A stretch of 64,000 bases of DNA, from the NCBI RefSeq assembly GCF_905220565.1, contig NC_059395.1, forward strand, positions 17,091,289 to 17,155,288, read 5' to 3'. Origin of the DNA: Melitaea cinxia. Its lineage: Eukaryota > Arthropoda > Insecta > Lepidoptera > Nymphalidae. Both the position numbers and the translations under genes were made by a program. The notes under the pieces were generated by a model, which worked only from the letters and a program-made list of their open reading frames with translations, ran no database searches and was not told the DNA's origin. The first letter of the stretch is position 1; each line of letters starts with the position of its first letter. Shown in pieces: positions 42,955 to 53,994 of the stretch.

Positions 42955-44361
42955 CAGTGTTGCCAACTTTATTTTTACCAACCCACCAAATGAAGCCGTG
43001 TACACCACCAGAAACCACTAAAACTTATTGGCCTCTTAAACCACCAGAATTCCACTAAAAAAATCAAAGACAACGACTACCTACCTAAATATAATTTGAA
43101 AATACAACAACAACAACAACGTAATTATGAAAATAAAATAAAAATTATTTAAGTTATGTACTACAGGAAACAATAATTAATGTAACTATAGAAAAAAAGG
43201 AAACAATTAGGTAAGTACATAACGGCTATTATGGACAATATAGGTAGATTTTTTTTCGGAGGTTAAATTTTTGTTATTTCTAACTCTACCTTAATTCCGG
43301 TGCTGCGGTTAGTGTACTCATGCTCCGTACTGCGACTATCACGCGTTATTTTCGAATAAATTTACGTAAAAATCTTTACTGCAAGATCAAAATACGATAC
43401 GAACTGACCTTTAACGACTGACAAATAGACACTTTTAAACAAAATAACGCGTCAGACATAATATTCTAATAAAATTAATAACATTGCGTGCTAGAATATA
43501 GGTTTAGAAATTCGAAAAATACCCAAAACCGAATCGGAGCACCCTACTGTCCACGTGTTCCTCGAGTGTTTTTTTAAGCTGGAGGCGCGGAGGGAGGGAA
43601 GCCCTCGCCCGCCGTGCGAAAGCGCGCGAACGAATGCGTAGAGGAGCGGCTGAGGCAGCCTCCGCTCTGGAACGGAGCATGAGTGAGCGTGCTTTCGCAC
43701 GCAAGGGCGGAAGGGCTGCACTTCCCGCAGCGCCGGAGCCAAGCGTTACTCTACCACCCCCATTTCACGCCATAAATTTGAGGCCGTTTAACAAACGAAT
43801 GACCTTTGGGTGTACTGGTGCTTGGGCATTATCAAATACTATTTAAAACTATTTCAAAAATAATTTTACAGCGCTAAACAGTTTAAAAACAAATTAAAGC
43901 AAGATTGAGAAGTAAGTATCATTTACAGATTAGAGAACGATAGCGAACCAATAGCGAACTGTACTGTTCACTGAACTGACTGACGAGTGAGTAAATAAAT
44001 AACAACTTGGTCTTTCGAATCAAATCAAACTTAACACAATAGTTGAACATATAAAGTTTATGTTCATTCAATAAATTCATAAACAATTTTCGGGGAATTC
44101 CCAACAGCCGACAGGTTTTAATTCGTTCGGTGTTGCCTACACAACAAAACTATACCATTTTTGCCTGTTGTGTGTGCCTGTAAAAAAAATCCTAGAAAAA
44201 TACTAGATTATTCTTTAGTGGTCAGCTATGAAGCTTACCACTAACTGGAACAAACCTAAACCACTAAAAAATCCACTAGCCACTAAAACCATTTTTTTCC
44301 CGCCAAAAGGGATGTCTAAACCACCAGATCTAGTGGGAAATCCACTAAGTTGGCAACACTG
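42955..44361. mobile_element. Non-autonomous hAT element upstream of DNTTIP2
   Basis: It begins CAGTGTTGCCAACTTTA and ends TAAGTTGGCAACACTG, short inverted ends with the CAGTG start typical of hAT. A perfect 8-bp duplication CTGAACAC (42947-42954 and 44362-44369) flanks it. Length is 1407 bp. Subterminal CCACTA/CCACCAG motifs recur at both ends (43005-43060 and 44216-44345), as in hAT transposase-binding regions. No transposase ORF is found. The middle contains a CpG-rich block (43530-43770). Confidence 0.9.
43530..43770. other. CpG-rich cargo inside the hAT element
   Basis: About 240 bases are strongly GC- and CpG-rich between AT-rich arms. There is local inverted symmetry: CGTGCGAAAGCG near 43612 against GTGCTTTCGCACG near 43690. 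Overlapping ORFs on both strands are a composition effect. The origin of this block is unknown; it could be captured host or other TE sequence. Confidence 0.6.
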
Positions 44362-44369
44362 CTGAACAC

Positions 44370-45339
44370 CCATAACGTGAGGCGTATTGTCAAATGTTAT
44401 AAACATGTCAATATGACGTTTTATTATTCTTACTCTTTCGTTGTGATATAGCAAAGGTATAGTAACATACAGCCCAATAATATTTTTTTTGTCAAGATTC
44501 TTTTTCTAACAGATATTAAAATTTTATACTGTACAGTATTTGTATCAATTCAAAAATAAGTTCTTTAATTGGTCTTGAAAGTTTTATAAATGCAATTAAT
44601 CACAATCAGCTATAAAACTAATTATGTATATGAAATTTGTCGGACAGTATATCATTATTTGAAAAACCTATATTAAATAAAAAGTACAAAAATTTGAAAT
44701 AAAATTAATAGAATTAAAAGTCTTATTTAAAAAACAAACAAAGGAAATTCAAACAATTGTTTCTTTATCAGTAGCAATTAGGGTCTCAATTATAAGTAAA
44801 CAATCATACAACTTGTTTTATGATGAGATGGGTAAAAAATATTCTTGATTGACTTTATATAACTTTATTAGTTTTAGACAAAAAGTTTTAGATTAAAAAA
44901 AGACATAGACAATAATTAAAAATGCCTTTTTGGATTGTGTATTTTTTATTAGTATTTGCATAATAGTGTATTTAAATTAAGGCTAAAAATGACATTCACC
45001 TCCACCTCCGCCTGAAAAATAAACGTTTTACCTAAACAAAATATCCATTATGCAAAAACGCTAGAAAAAGAGATTACCTTGAAATAGCTGAATACAGATA
45101 AAGTTAGCTTTCAAACAAAAATCCGCATCATAATTGCTCCTCTTACAGACAAACAAACATACACGTCACACTGAGAAAAAGTGAGGTGGTGTATACATAC
45201 ACCCCTGTTTTTTTGTTGTGTTATAATAATTTTTAGCTCTACGTATTCGACATCGGTCCCAAACTACTTTTCTTGTATGAAAAGAAGGCCGTAGCTCTGC
45301 AGTAGCCTACTTTGAATTAAATTCACATTTGACTAGCTC
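44370..45339. other. Noncoding stretch; original DNTTIP2 upstream region at its start
   Basis: Bases 44370-44460 continued directly into the DNTTIP2 5' flank before the hAT insertion. The remainder is AT-rich without supported features. Confidence 0.4.
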
Positions 45340-45570
45340 GTTGGCGCTGTTTGTATTAGCCCTGCTTTTTGTTCCGTGCATTGCGGGTTCGATCTCCGTC
45401 TGAGTCTGGGTGTAATATTTGTATTTATATAATTATGTAATATGTCTGTTTATTTGTCAAAAAAAAAAAATTTAACTATATCAGCCGGCTGTTACCTATA
45501 ACACAAGCATTAAGTTGCTTAGCATAGGAACAGACGACCATGTGCGTATATTATAAGATATTTAGAAAAA
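45340..45570 (+). mobile_element. tRNA-derived SINE, second family
   Basis: A-box-like ACTAGCTCGTTGGCGC and a B box GCGGGTTCGATCTCCG mark the head; the body has TGAGTCTGGGTGTAATATTT, CTGTTACCTATAACACAAGC, ATTAAGTTGCTTAGCATAGG, AACAGACGACCATGTGCGTA. This tail differs from family S1. Confidence 0.65.
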
Positions 45571-46329
45571 TTGATATTTGGTAGGAAATTGAGAAATGGC
45601 CAAACATGAAGACCACTGAATATTAATCAAAATTCATAAAAAATACGTTATTCTAGTTGTAGTATCATATAATTATAATTATATCATAACGTTACTAAAA
45701 CTTAAAAAATAGCTCTTTATCATTCACAAGTTTCATTATTCTAAGTAAGTAGATATACATTTTGGCTCAAAGTGCGGTTTCTCATTTCAAGGTCATGAGC
45801 CCTCCACAAGATCCCTTGGATTAATTATTGTCGCAAGTTCCCTGAATAATCCTTGTGATTTTTGACCGCTTAGGGCCGATATACTTTAAAGTTGTGAGCC
45901 CAAGGCTGCGAATTTTTACTTATTACACATAGGTTTTATTTTTTCGTTACAATTTTAAAGCATATTTATTTTCATATCGAAACATTTTAATAACTAATTG
46001 CTTTAATGACTTGATTTGACCTCCTTACTTTAAGCTACTAATTTGGGTATACATACTTGGATATTTATCTGTTGTATCACTTGTATCACATGGGCCGTAT
46101 CATAGATTATTAAAATATTATTGAAGAACGAAATAGATTAATAATTATAGAGCACATGAACACAACGTGGCTACTATAACATTACCAGAAGCAATACCAT
46201 CACCGTTTTACCACTTCACTTCACGGTACCGTTATTACCATATATCACTTTACCTTTATTACCACAAACCAAGTTAGACCTGTAACAAGTAACAAGATGC
46301 AGTTAGTTCTGAAAAGAACTGTATTGATA
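45571..46329. other. Noncoding AT-rich stretch
   Basis: No gene or repeat can be named here. Confidence 0.4.
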
Positions 46330-46740
46330 GCAAGACTCGGGAAATGCACTTAGTTCTTATCAGCATTACTGTGCATCATCACAGCACGCCGTGCAAGAAG
46401 TGGATACACCATCAACCACATGCAGAAGTCTTCAGTCCGCACGTGCTTTCCACGTGCATCGTTGCGATGTGTCGACACGTCGCCGCCGAGTGGAGCAAAC
46501 GCCAAACGTCCGTTCGCCGTGCGGATCACCCAGCCGCGGTTTTTTCCCAAAATTAGTATCCTGTTCACCCTAACGGCCTTTATAGCATCACTGGTAGGGG
46601 TGGCCAGGTATCGAGGCCCAGGCGTGAAAGATTAGAGGATCCCTTTAGGAGGACTCGAGAAGGCCGTTCATCCTAAGAATGTCTCCTAGCGCGATAGCAG
46701 CTCGGCTTAGGACGTAGTCAAAGGGTTAGGGAATTCTATT
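46330..46740. other. Unexplained GC-rich block
   Basis: The block is GC-rich with ORFs of 60-72 codons on both strands, all overlapping and none recognisable. It includes GGCCAGGTATCGAGGCCCAG and CCGTTCATCCTAAGAATGTC. The composition resembles the R1-like LINE pieces in this window, so a decayed LINE 5' part is possible, but no motif proves it. Confidence 0.35.
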
Positions 46741-46830
46741 CGGAGCGCTAAGACGCACTAAAATACAATGTAGTATTAAAATTTAAATTGTTGTACATAA
46801 CAAATGATTAACAATATTTATTACAACTAA

Positions 46831-47308
46831 GGGCCTGTTATTACCGGTTGTGAGTAAAATTTGTCTTACATATAAGTTATGAATAGACATTAACAGCAGG
46901 AGGTAGTATAGGCCATTGGGACGCATTTCGTCTTAATTAAGAAATTACAACTTTTAAATTCACAATTATGACTAGAAATATGCCATAAATATAGTGGAAT
47001 TCGATGGTGAAAAATAATAACAGAGTGCCTAGTGCGACTTTTGTTTAATCCGTCTCGCAATAACGGGCGTAAATTTTAACTTCATTTTGTATGGGAAATT
47101 CGGGATTTCAACCTAGTTCTCGCGTTTGCCGCTAGATGACTCTGTATTGATTGTATCGTATACTATTCTATATCGTCTAGGCTGAACTGTTTAAATTCCC
47201 ATACAAAATAATCTTCACGTATAAACGCTTTTCTGTCATGTTTCTGTGAATAAAACTCGCACTAGGCACTCAGATCATTTAACGAAAATCGGTGAAAGCC
47301 CTAAATCA
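46831..47308. mobile_element. PIF/Harbinger-type MITE, copy A, interrupted by another MITE
   Basis: TAA|GGGCCTGTTATTACCGGTTG starts it; the right end is AAAGCCC|TAA near 47302-47311. The copy at 52701-53239 shares the left 75 bases (AAGTTATGAATAGACATTAA here) and the later block ATTCGATGGTGAAAAATAAT. Between 47036 and 47272 a different MITE has inserted. Confidence 0.65.
47036..47272. mobile_element. MITE with inverted ends AGTGCCTAGTGCGA, nested in MITE copy A
   Basis: Left end AGTGCCTAGTGCGACTTTTG and right end AACTCGCACTAGGCACT are inverted copies. CAG occurs on both sides as a possible 3-bp target duplication. Length is 237 bp. Inner inverted blocks (CATTTTGTATGGGAAATT near 47083 against TTAAATTCCCATACAAAATA near 47190) make it foldable. 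Confidence 0.75.
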
Positions 47309-47821
47309 TTTACTCCAAATGTATATAACTATGTATCAATGTGTGAACGTAATGTTATTAAGAAGTGTCCATTATCACCTGGACCCTATTCACGTAATAT
47401 ATCCTGTGGGTAGTTTCAACAGTGATTACAATAGAAGGTTAGTAGGGCGCTCTAAATGCCCCTTTTTTGTCGACGGAGGAGGATCTGCAATAATATCATT
47501 TTACTCAGAAATAGTATAGGTTAATGACATTAATTTACGTTCAGTGTTGTCTGCAATAAATTGATTTTTAAGAAGCATAATCTTCAGTGAATCATATTAA
47601 ATAGCTTCTTAGCTATTGCTACGAATAAAAGTCCCTTTTTATAATTAAATTTCCTTTGTCAATATTTGAACGAAGTTCCTTATCGCGCGATACACGCACT
47701 GAGCGGGATGGGAGCGAGATCGAAAAAAGCGTAGGTAACAAGACTTTTAAAAAAATTAGATTTCTAACATATGAGTCATATTAATTTAGTTACCACAGCC
47801 CAATTATTACTATGATCGAAA

Positions 47822-47881
47822 ATGATGAGTGAGGATCGAACCCGCGACCGCCAGCGCAACAGTCAGTGCTGTGACCGGTGC
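47822..47881 (-). mobile_element. Head of a family S1 SINE, reversed fragment
   Basis: In reverse complement it reads CGGTCACAGCACTGACTGTT, GCGCTGGCGGTCGCGGGTTC, GATCCTCACTC, that is the A and B boxes of family S1. The rest of the SINE is missing. Confidence 0.65.
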
Positions 47882-48319
47882 CAAAATTTTATCATAATAA
47901 TTTTATCATTTTATCATAATGATTTATTTTCTTTATTTATCCAAGTACAGCTTTATGCTGATACATGTATGTACCTTTTACTTTTTACATTAAATCATTA
48001 TATAGAAATAAATAAATTTTATAAGAATTTTTTTAATTTAACTGTTAACTTTATATTTTACAATATAAATTATAACCGTACATACAGCAAAGTCTACAAA
48101 AAGCAAAAGGAACTTTGTTTTGTTTTGTTTTATATTTTTACAACTTTTATGACGGAAATAAATTTTATTTATTTATTAATTTATTTGCTTATTAAAAATA
48201 CATACATAGATTTAAAAAAATATAAGATATAATTGATTCAATCATCGCATCATCGCTATCTAAAGAATAAAACATAACATACCTATTGACTGTTTTAAAA
48301 GTTCTCTTTGAGCTATATG

Positions 48320-48400
48320 ATATTTTCTAATTATTAATTGAAAAGCTATATGATATTTTATAATTATTAATTGACTTAATTTTTGTATTAACCAAATTAG
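48320..48400. repeat. Tandem duplication of about 38 bp
   Basis: AGCTATATGATATTTTCTAA, TTATTAATTGA is followed by AGCTATATGATATTTTATAA, TTATTAATTGA. Confidence 0.75.
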
Positions 48401-49165
48401 TGTGTAATGAGAGGTTTTAAAGTATTTTATTATTACTTCGTTGTACTCGTATATGCCTTGAAATGCTGATGCTTATATAATAACGACTTTATATATTTAC
48501 CTAATTTTGCAATAAAATTAATTTGAGTTCCAATAAATAAGAATGTATAATGGCCAGTGAATCAACGGGATTAATTTTGAAAGCTTCATAATCTAATAAA
48601 ACGATTTTTGTGGCTGCAAAATGTCATTAAAGTAAGTTGAGTTTCTGTTAAATAAAGGGCTAACTAAGCTATCTAGAGATCGTTAGACAATGTCTAGTCC
48701 CGGTGCTCATTTCCTGCTCTCTTAAGTTTTTATAAATAGATTTTCCATTCAACTTCTGATTTCTTTAAAAATCATTTTTTTCTTTAAGTCCTATAATTTC
48801 TACGAATTCTAAAACATTCTTTTTTTTGTCAATAATATATAAAGGTTTTATTGAATTAGGGTAATCTACTCGTAAACGTCTGAATGAGTAACTGACCTCT
48901 GGATTCCGAAGGAACCAAAATTACTGTCCTTCATACCATTAATCTGATTAAATCATTAAATGAGTTTTTTTTAAATGAATTTACACGTTTAATCATACAT
49001 TTTAAAATCTTTGTATTACCCACTTATCATAAGAGCGTAATTTAAGATTATAAAATATTAATTAATAATGTGAATTACATCTCAGAAACTTTCTTTGAAT
49101 CTGCCTCGCTAGTCTATTGCAGGTGAGCAAGAAATTTTTTATTAATAAAAGATGCACTCGTCGTC
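48401..49165. other. Noncoding AT-rich stretch
   Basis: No gene or named repeat is seen. Confidence 0.4.
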
Positions 49166-49169
49166 ATTT

Positions 49170-49485
49170 TAATACTATAAATGCGAAAGTTTGTGAGGAT
49201 GTATGTATGTATGTAATGTATGTATCTCTTACACGAAAAAATGTAGTATGTATTTTTTAATGTTGTATCATAAAAAAATAGATATTAAAAAATTTGTCTA
49301 AAAAATAAAAAAAAAAATTAGGGGTGGACTACCCCTAACATTTAGAGGGATGAAAAATAGATGTTGGCCGATTCTCATAGATACCGGATAAGCACAAAAA
49401 ATTTCATCAAAATCGGTCAAGCCGTTTCGGAGGAGTAAGGCAACGAAAACGGTGACACGAGAATTTTATATATTAGATATAAATT
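49170..49485 (+). mobile_element. Helitron-like non-autonomous repeat
   Basis: It begins ACTATAAATGCGAAAGTTTG, GAGGATGTATGTATGTATGT and later has the block TCATCAAAATCGGTCAAGCC, GTTTCGGAGGAGTAAGG shared in style with other Helitron bodies here. The opening ATAAATGCGAAAGTT recurs at 61111. Ends are not precise. Confidence 0.45.
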
Positions 49486-51012
49486 TAATTAACGATAACA
49501 TTTACGATTTGTAGAATAATATTTATCTATAGATTTAATTAAAAAAGTGATCGTATTTCTTAGAGTGTAATATAACGGGAGATGTCTCCAATTTGAAACT
49601 GAATATTTTAATTAAGTCAAATCCCAGATAAAGGGATGTTTAATTAAAAGGGAAATGTTTTCTATGTAAATTAATTCTAATGTCGTGAACAACTTGACTT
49701 TCTTAATTTATTTAAATTTTAACATTAGTAATCGTTACCGTAATCCTGACTGATTTCTTTTTAATTTAAAGATAAGACAGAAAAAAATATTAAATTGCTA
49801 TAGCAAGATACCGAGAGGTTTTTCCTATGGCCTTTTTTCTACTTTATTTTATTTACTGTAGTATTTAATTATTTTTTATATTCTAATATATAATAAAGCC
49901 GAGGATATAATGGGAAGGTAATGTATACCGAGACCTTAGGATTTTTGAGTAACTAACAACTAAAAATATTTATATTGTGACTAAGTTAAGGTTGCTTGTA
50001 ACTTAGGTTTGAACACACTGAGTAAAAGTCCTTTAAATACTTAATATTTCGGTGTATATTCTTATTGAAAAATTCATATTAAAATAAAAATAAAATAAAT
50101 TAAAAATAAAATAAAATAAAATAAAGTATTTACACATTGATTGGAAATCAATTATTTTTTTAATGTATAAATAAATACTTTTTGACGTTTGACAGTGTTA
50201 ATTTTTTTATTATCTAATTTTTTTTATGGATTTTAGTTGTAGAATTTTTACACTTTCAATTTGTAGGAGTGTACACAAAGGAGGTGGTAAAAAATACACA
50301 TTGCAGCATTTCCTTCCAAAAATATAAAAAAAAGAAACTAATCGTAGATAGGTATGTCAACTCACTAAAGAAAGTTCAGATCACATTTTTTATAAACTAT
50401 GCTGTCTCAGCTCAGAATCGGCGAAGTAGACCTAATTAGTTACTAGTCGTAATTCCTAATTTATTTAATACCATCATTTGTAACCGTTAATGTAGTCCTA
50501 ATGGATATCTTTTAGAGCAAGGTTCAAGAAAGTCTTAAAAGCGACGCTATTAGTACTTCACTTAGTTATATTGCAAGAAATATTTCTTCGTTAATAGAAA
50601 ATAAACTGGAGATCCTGTTCATATTGGAAATGTAGGTTTTTTTTTAAATATTATAATTAATTAATGTAGAAATTAGCAAGTTTTTCGTGCGCGTTGTTGC
50701 CTAGGACGCTGGCTGAGGCTGGTTCCGTTTCCCTTTCGGGACAAATGTTTGTATTTGTATAAAATATTTTTTCTGGTTGAATTGAAATTAAAAATCAAAA
50801 ATGATAATTACTTTATTCATTTACCTAGCTTACAAGAGCACTTTAAATCTTCATTTTATAAATAAAAATTATATTAATTTTAGTTAAATTATTAAGTAAA
50901 ATTCTAATAATATATAAGTAAAATTATAATATATAATAATAAATAAGTAAAATTCTGTATAAAATACAGTGCCACTAAATATACACATGTCATGTTTATT
51001 CTTTGTAATCGT
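49486..51012. other. Noncoding AT-rich stretch
   Basis: An (AAATA)n stretch lies near 50085-50125. A degenerate SINE-like patch near 50690-50760 ends GACAAATGTTTGTATTTGTA, as in family S1. No gene is supported. Confidence 0.4.
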
Positions 51013-51150
51013 AAAGCTGTCGGTCTCGGTTGTTTTCATAGATGCTTGATAGCAATCGTTTTTTTAAAAAGATTAAGCTTCAACACTTGCCCTATATGGC
51101 CTATATAGAGGCCTTTACTTACCAGTGAGATATTAATTGCCGATCTAATC
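51013..51150 (+). mobile_element. Family S1 SINE fragment (3' part), degenerate
   Basis: TAAAGCTGTCGGTCTCGGTT, GTTTTCATAGATGCTTGATA, GCAATCGTT and then GAGGCCTTTACTTACCAGTG, AGATATTA follow the family order with many changes. Confidence 0.55.
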
Positions 51151-51843
51151 AATTAGTCATCAATCATTATGTAATAATTTATCTAATAATAGCTAATTTA
51201 AATATATCAATTTCTCTAATTTACACTTTTTGAAAAATATCTAGTTTCATAGCAAAGTGCAAATATTCTTTAATACATGTATATAAAATAAATAATTCAT
51301 ATACAGATCAATTATATAAAGCATCACATGCACCACGGAGTATTTACAAGTACACAACCTTAACCCAAACTGTGTGCCAGCCCTGGAGTAACCTTGGAAC
51401 TGTATCGAGCGGCGAGGCCGGCAACATTGACCTATTTTGACGGATAAGGATGTACTTTTACCAGAAAACTATAAAATAAAAAAAAAAAAAAAAATAAAAA
51501 AGAAATAATTAGTACCTCTCTAGAGCGTATCTTTTTAGAGTTTTATAAGCGTAAGTATTAGAAAACCAAATATGTATAGCATTTTTACAGTAAAAATACT
51601 ACAGATAATTACAGAGTTTTCTTTTGGTATGTTGACTTTTACATTTCTTATATATTTCTTTATATTTCTATTTTATAGAGACCCTTGTAAATGCTAATTT
51701 GCAAATATTTACTTGCGCAATCGCATAAATTCCATATAAAAATGTTTAGCTAATAATTCTCTAATATGCTGTATTCCTACAATCTTACATTATTTGCTCT
51801 AATGAAAAGAAAAATAGAAGAAAAATGAACAACTGTTATGTAA
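51151..51843. other. Noncoding AT-rich stretch
   Basis: A poly-A/AAAT-like run is at 51478-51505, after a moderately GC-rich patch (51350-51430) that could be an old LINE or SINE end. Nothing else is seen. Confidence 0.35.
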
Positions 51844-52136
51844 TCTATAATATAAAAATGAGTCGCTGAATGTGTTGCTAAGCGCAAAACTCGAGAACGG
51901 TTGGACCGATTTCGCTAATTCTTTTTTTAAAATATTCCTTGAAGTACGAGGATGGTTCTTACGGAGAGAAAAATTCTAAAAAAATAATAATTTAAATTTC
52001 CTGAAAAAGTCTAAAAACAACACTTTTCTATACTCCTATACAAAAGATTTGTGATAATACTTAAAAGTCAATTTGAACTTTAATACCATACGATAAAGTT
52101 TGTGTTAGGCGATACGAAGTTCGCCGGGTCAGCTAG
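51844..52136 (+). mobile_element. Non-autonomous Helitron, family 2, full length
   Basis: A|TCTATAATATAAAAATGAGT starts it and GGCGATACGAAGTTCGCCGG, GTCAGCTAG|T ends it. GGCGA...TCGCC forms the terminal hairpin some ten bases before CTAG. It sits between A and T. Length is 293 bp. It matches the shorter copy at 9246-9444. Confidence 0.8.
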
Positions 52137-52697
52137 TATAATAATAAAACTATATGAAATACTTGTTAAAAGAGTTTACTAGTTTCTTTTTAGTTTATAG
52201 GGGTACAAAAGTTAGTTATAAGAGCACTAAACTAATAAAATTAATACCATTTTAAATAAAGTAATTAAATTAATAAATAATCTAGACAAAAGTATATGGC
52301 ATCCCTAACTTTTAAATGCGTAACCGCCTCGACTTGAGTGTGAAGGACATTCTAAAGTATTATGGATCTTAAAATACTACCACTTAACTCTTAGAAAGTA
52401 TACTGTCCCTTCTAAACTTTTCTTCTCAACATTTTTCTATATCCGAAAAATTCGTATTGTACCAAACAATATTTCATTATGTAATGATAGGCCATAAATT
52501 ATTCATTATACAATAATAAGCAAAAGATAAATTAACCTCTAAATATTCTAGAGAATAGAGACAAATGATTAAAATAATTTAGAACAATTGAATATGGAGC
52601 GGGGTCATCTGTTAGTGTATCGTTTACTAACAAGATCAAAGAGCCCATAGACACGTAATACAATTTATGAAAATGATCATCTAACTAAAGTTAACGC
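52137..52697. other. Noncoding AT-rich stretch
   Basis: No gene or named repeat is seen. Confidence 0.4.
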
Positions 52698-52700
52698 TAA

Positions 52701-53239
52701 GGGCCTGTTTTACCAGTTGCGAATAAAGTTTATCCTAGACATAAGTTACGAATAGACTTTAATATCAGAAGGTATGACGCGTTGGTGCAACGGTCACAGC
52801 ACTGGTTTGTGGCTGGTGCGCTGGCGGTTGCCGGCTCGATCCCGCACATGACAAACATTTGTATTGGCCATACCGATGTTTGCCGTGGTGTGGGTATTTG
52901 TGCAGTCCTTTTGGGTCTCCCCACCGTGCCTCGGAGAGCACGTTAAACCATCGGTCCCGGTCGTTATCATGTACTTGATAGTGATCGTTACTCATAGTAG
53001 GGAATATATCCAAAAACCGGAATTGAGCAGCATGGTGAATTAAGCTCTGATCCTTCTCCTATATGGGGAAAGAGTACTATGCCCAGCACTGGGATATTAC
53101 AGGCTGAAGTGTAAAGCGTATCAGAACGTAGAATAGGCAATATTCGACGGTGAAAAAAAATAATGTATCATAAACTTTTATCTGTTGGATACCGTCATCC
53201 GTCAAATAGCGTTAACGGCGACCAGACCAGACAGGGCCC
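52701..53239. mobile_element. PIF/Harbinger-type MITE, copy B, interrupted by a SINE
   Basis: TAA|GGGCCTGTTTTACCAGTTGC on the left and GACAGGGCCC|TAA on the right give inverted ends and a TAA target duplication. Copy A is at 46831-47308. A full-length SINE is nested inside at about 52775-53117. Confidence 0.75.
52776..53117 (+). mobile_element. Full-length tRNA-derived SINE family S1
   Basis: A box GTTGGTGCAACGG and B box (degenerate, CCGGCTCGATCCC) are followed by the whole family body to GGGATATTACAGGCTGAAGT. TATCAGAAGGTA (52763-52774) and TATCAGAACGTA (53119-53130) form a 12-bp target duplication with one change. This is the best reference copy for the family in the window. Overlapping minus-strand ORFs are not genes. 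Confidence 0.8.
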
Positions 53240-53642
53240 TAAGTATATACTAAAATACAGTTCCTATGAAAATGACAGGATATGAAAGCGGTCGGAGACA
53301 ATAAAACAACGAAATAGTGGAGTAGATAAAACCTTGGAAGTTATTAAGTCATAAAAAGGGCTGTTTACGTTAAGGAAGTTATCAATACACTATCAGTGTT
53401 ACAAAGACGGACATAATAAATAACCTGTTTAAAATCTTAATATTATTACTATTGGTGATAATTAAAAGTAAATAACACCAGATAGGAACAAAGTTCCTCA
53501 TTATAAAATATTAATTTCAACTTCTATTCAAAGTATAAAGAAAAGAATTATTCAGGTGTACATTTTTATTATGATTTTCTTATTGATAAAAATCAAAAAA
53601 ACTACTTTCAAAAATATCTTAACACCTTTATTTTAGTTACAA

Positions 53643-53980
53643 CTAGCTGTGCCCGCGACTTCGTCCGCGAGGAATTTAACAAAAAAAGTTATTGTTCAGT
53701 TCGCATAGTTATAAAATGAATAAATTTCAAAATAAAAGTAGCCGAAGTTGCTCCTTATTACATAAGCTATCTGCCAGTGAAAGTCCCATCAAAATCGGCC
53801 CAGCCGTTTCAGAGATTAGTCGGAACAAACAGACAGACATACAGACAAACAGATTAACAAAAATTGTAAAAAATGCTACTTTGGTATATGTACCGTGTAT
53901 ACATCCATAATATGCATTTAGTAAAAACCGGTTATTTTAATATTACAAACAGACACTCCAATTTTATCTAAAATCTATAA
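53643..53980 (-). mobile_element. Helitron family 1, minus strand
   Basis: In reverse complement it runs from AAAATTGGAGTGTCTGTTTG, through the (GTCTGT)n tract, to GCGGACGAAGTCGCGGGCAC, AGCTAG|T at 53643. GCGGACGAAGTCGC forms the hairpin. The 5' start is blurred by a TATAATC microsatellite (53972-54000). Confidence 0.75.
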
Positions 53981-53994
53981 TCTATAATCTATAA

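Noticed and set aside
43491..43846. Overlapping ORFs of 66-83 codons in the hAT interior
   Set aside because: They occur in several frames of a CpG-rich block without any shared domain; composition explains them.
47822..48232. 136-codon ORF starting in a SINE head
   Set aside because: The first 20 codons are reversed SINE sequence and the rest is AT-rich, low-complexity DNA.
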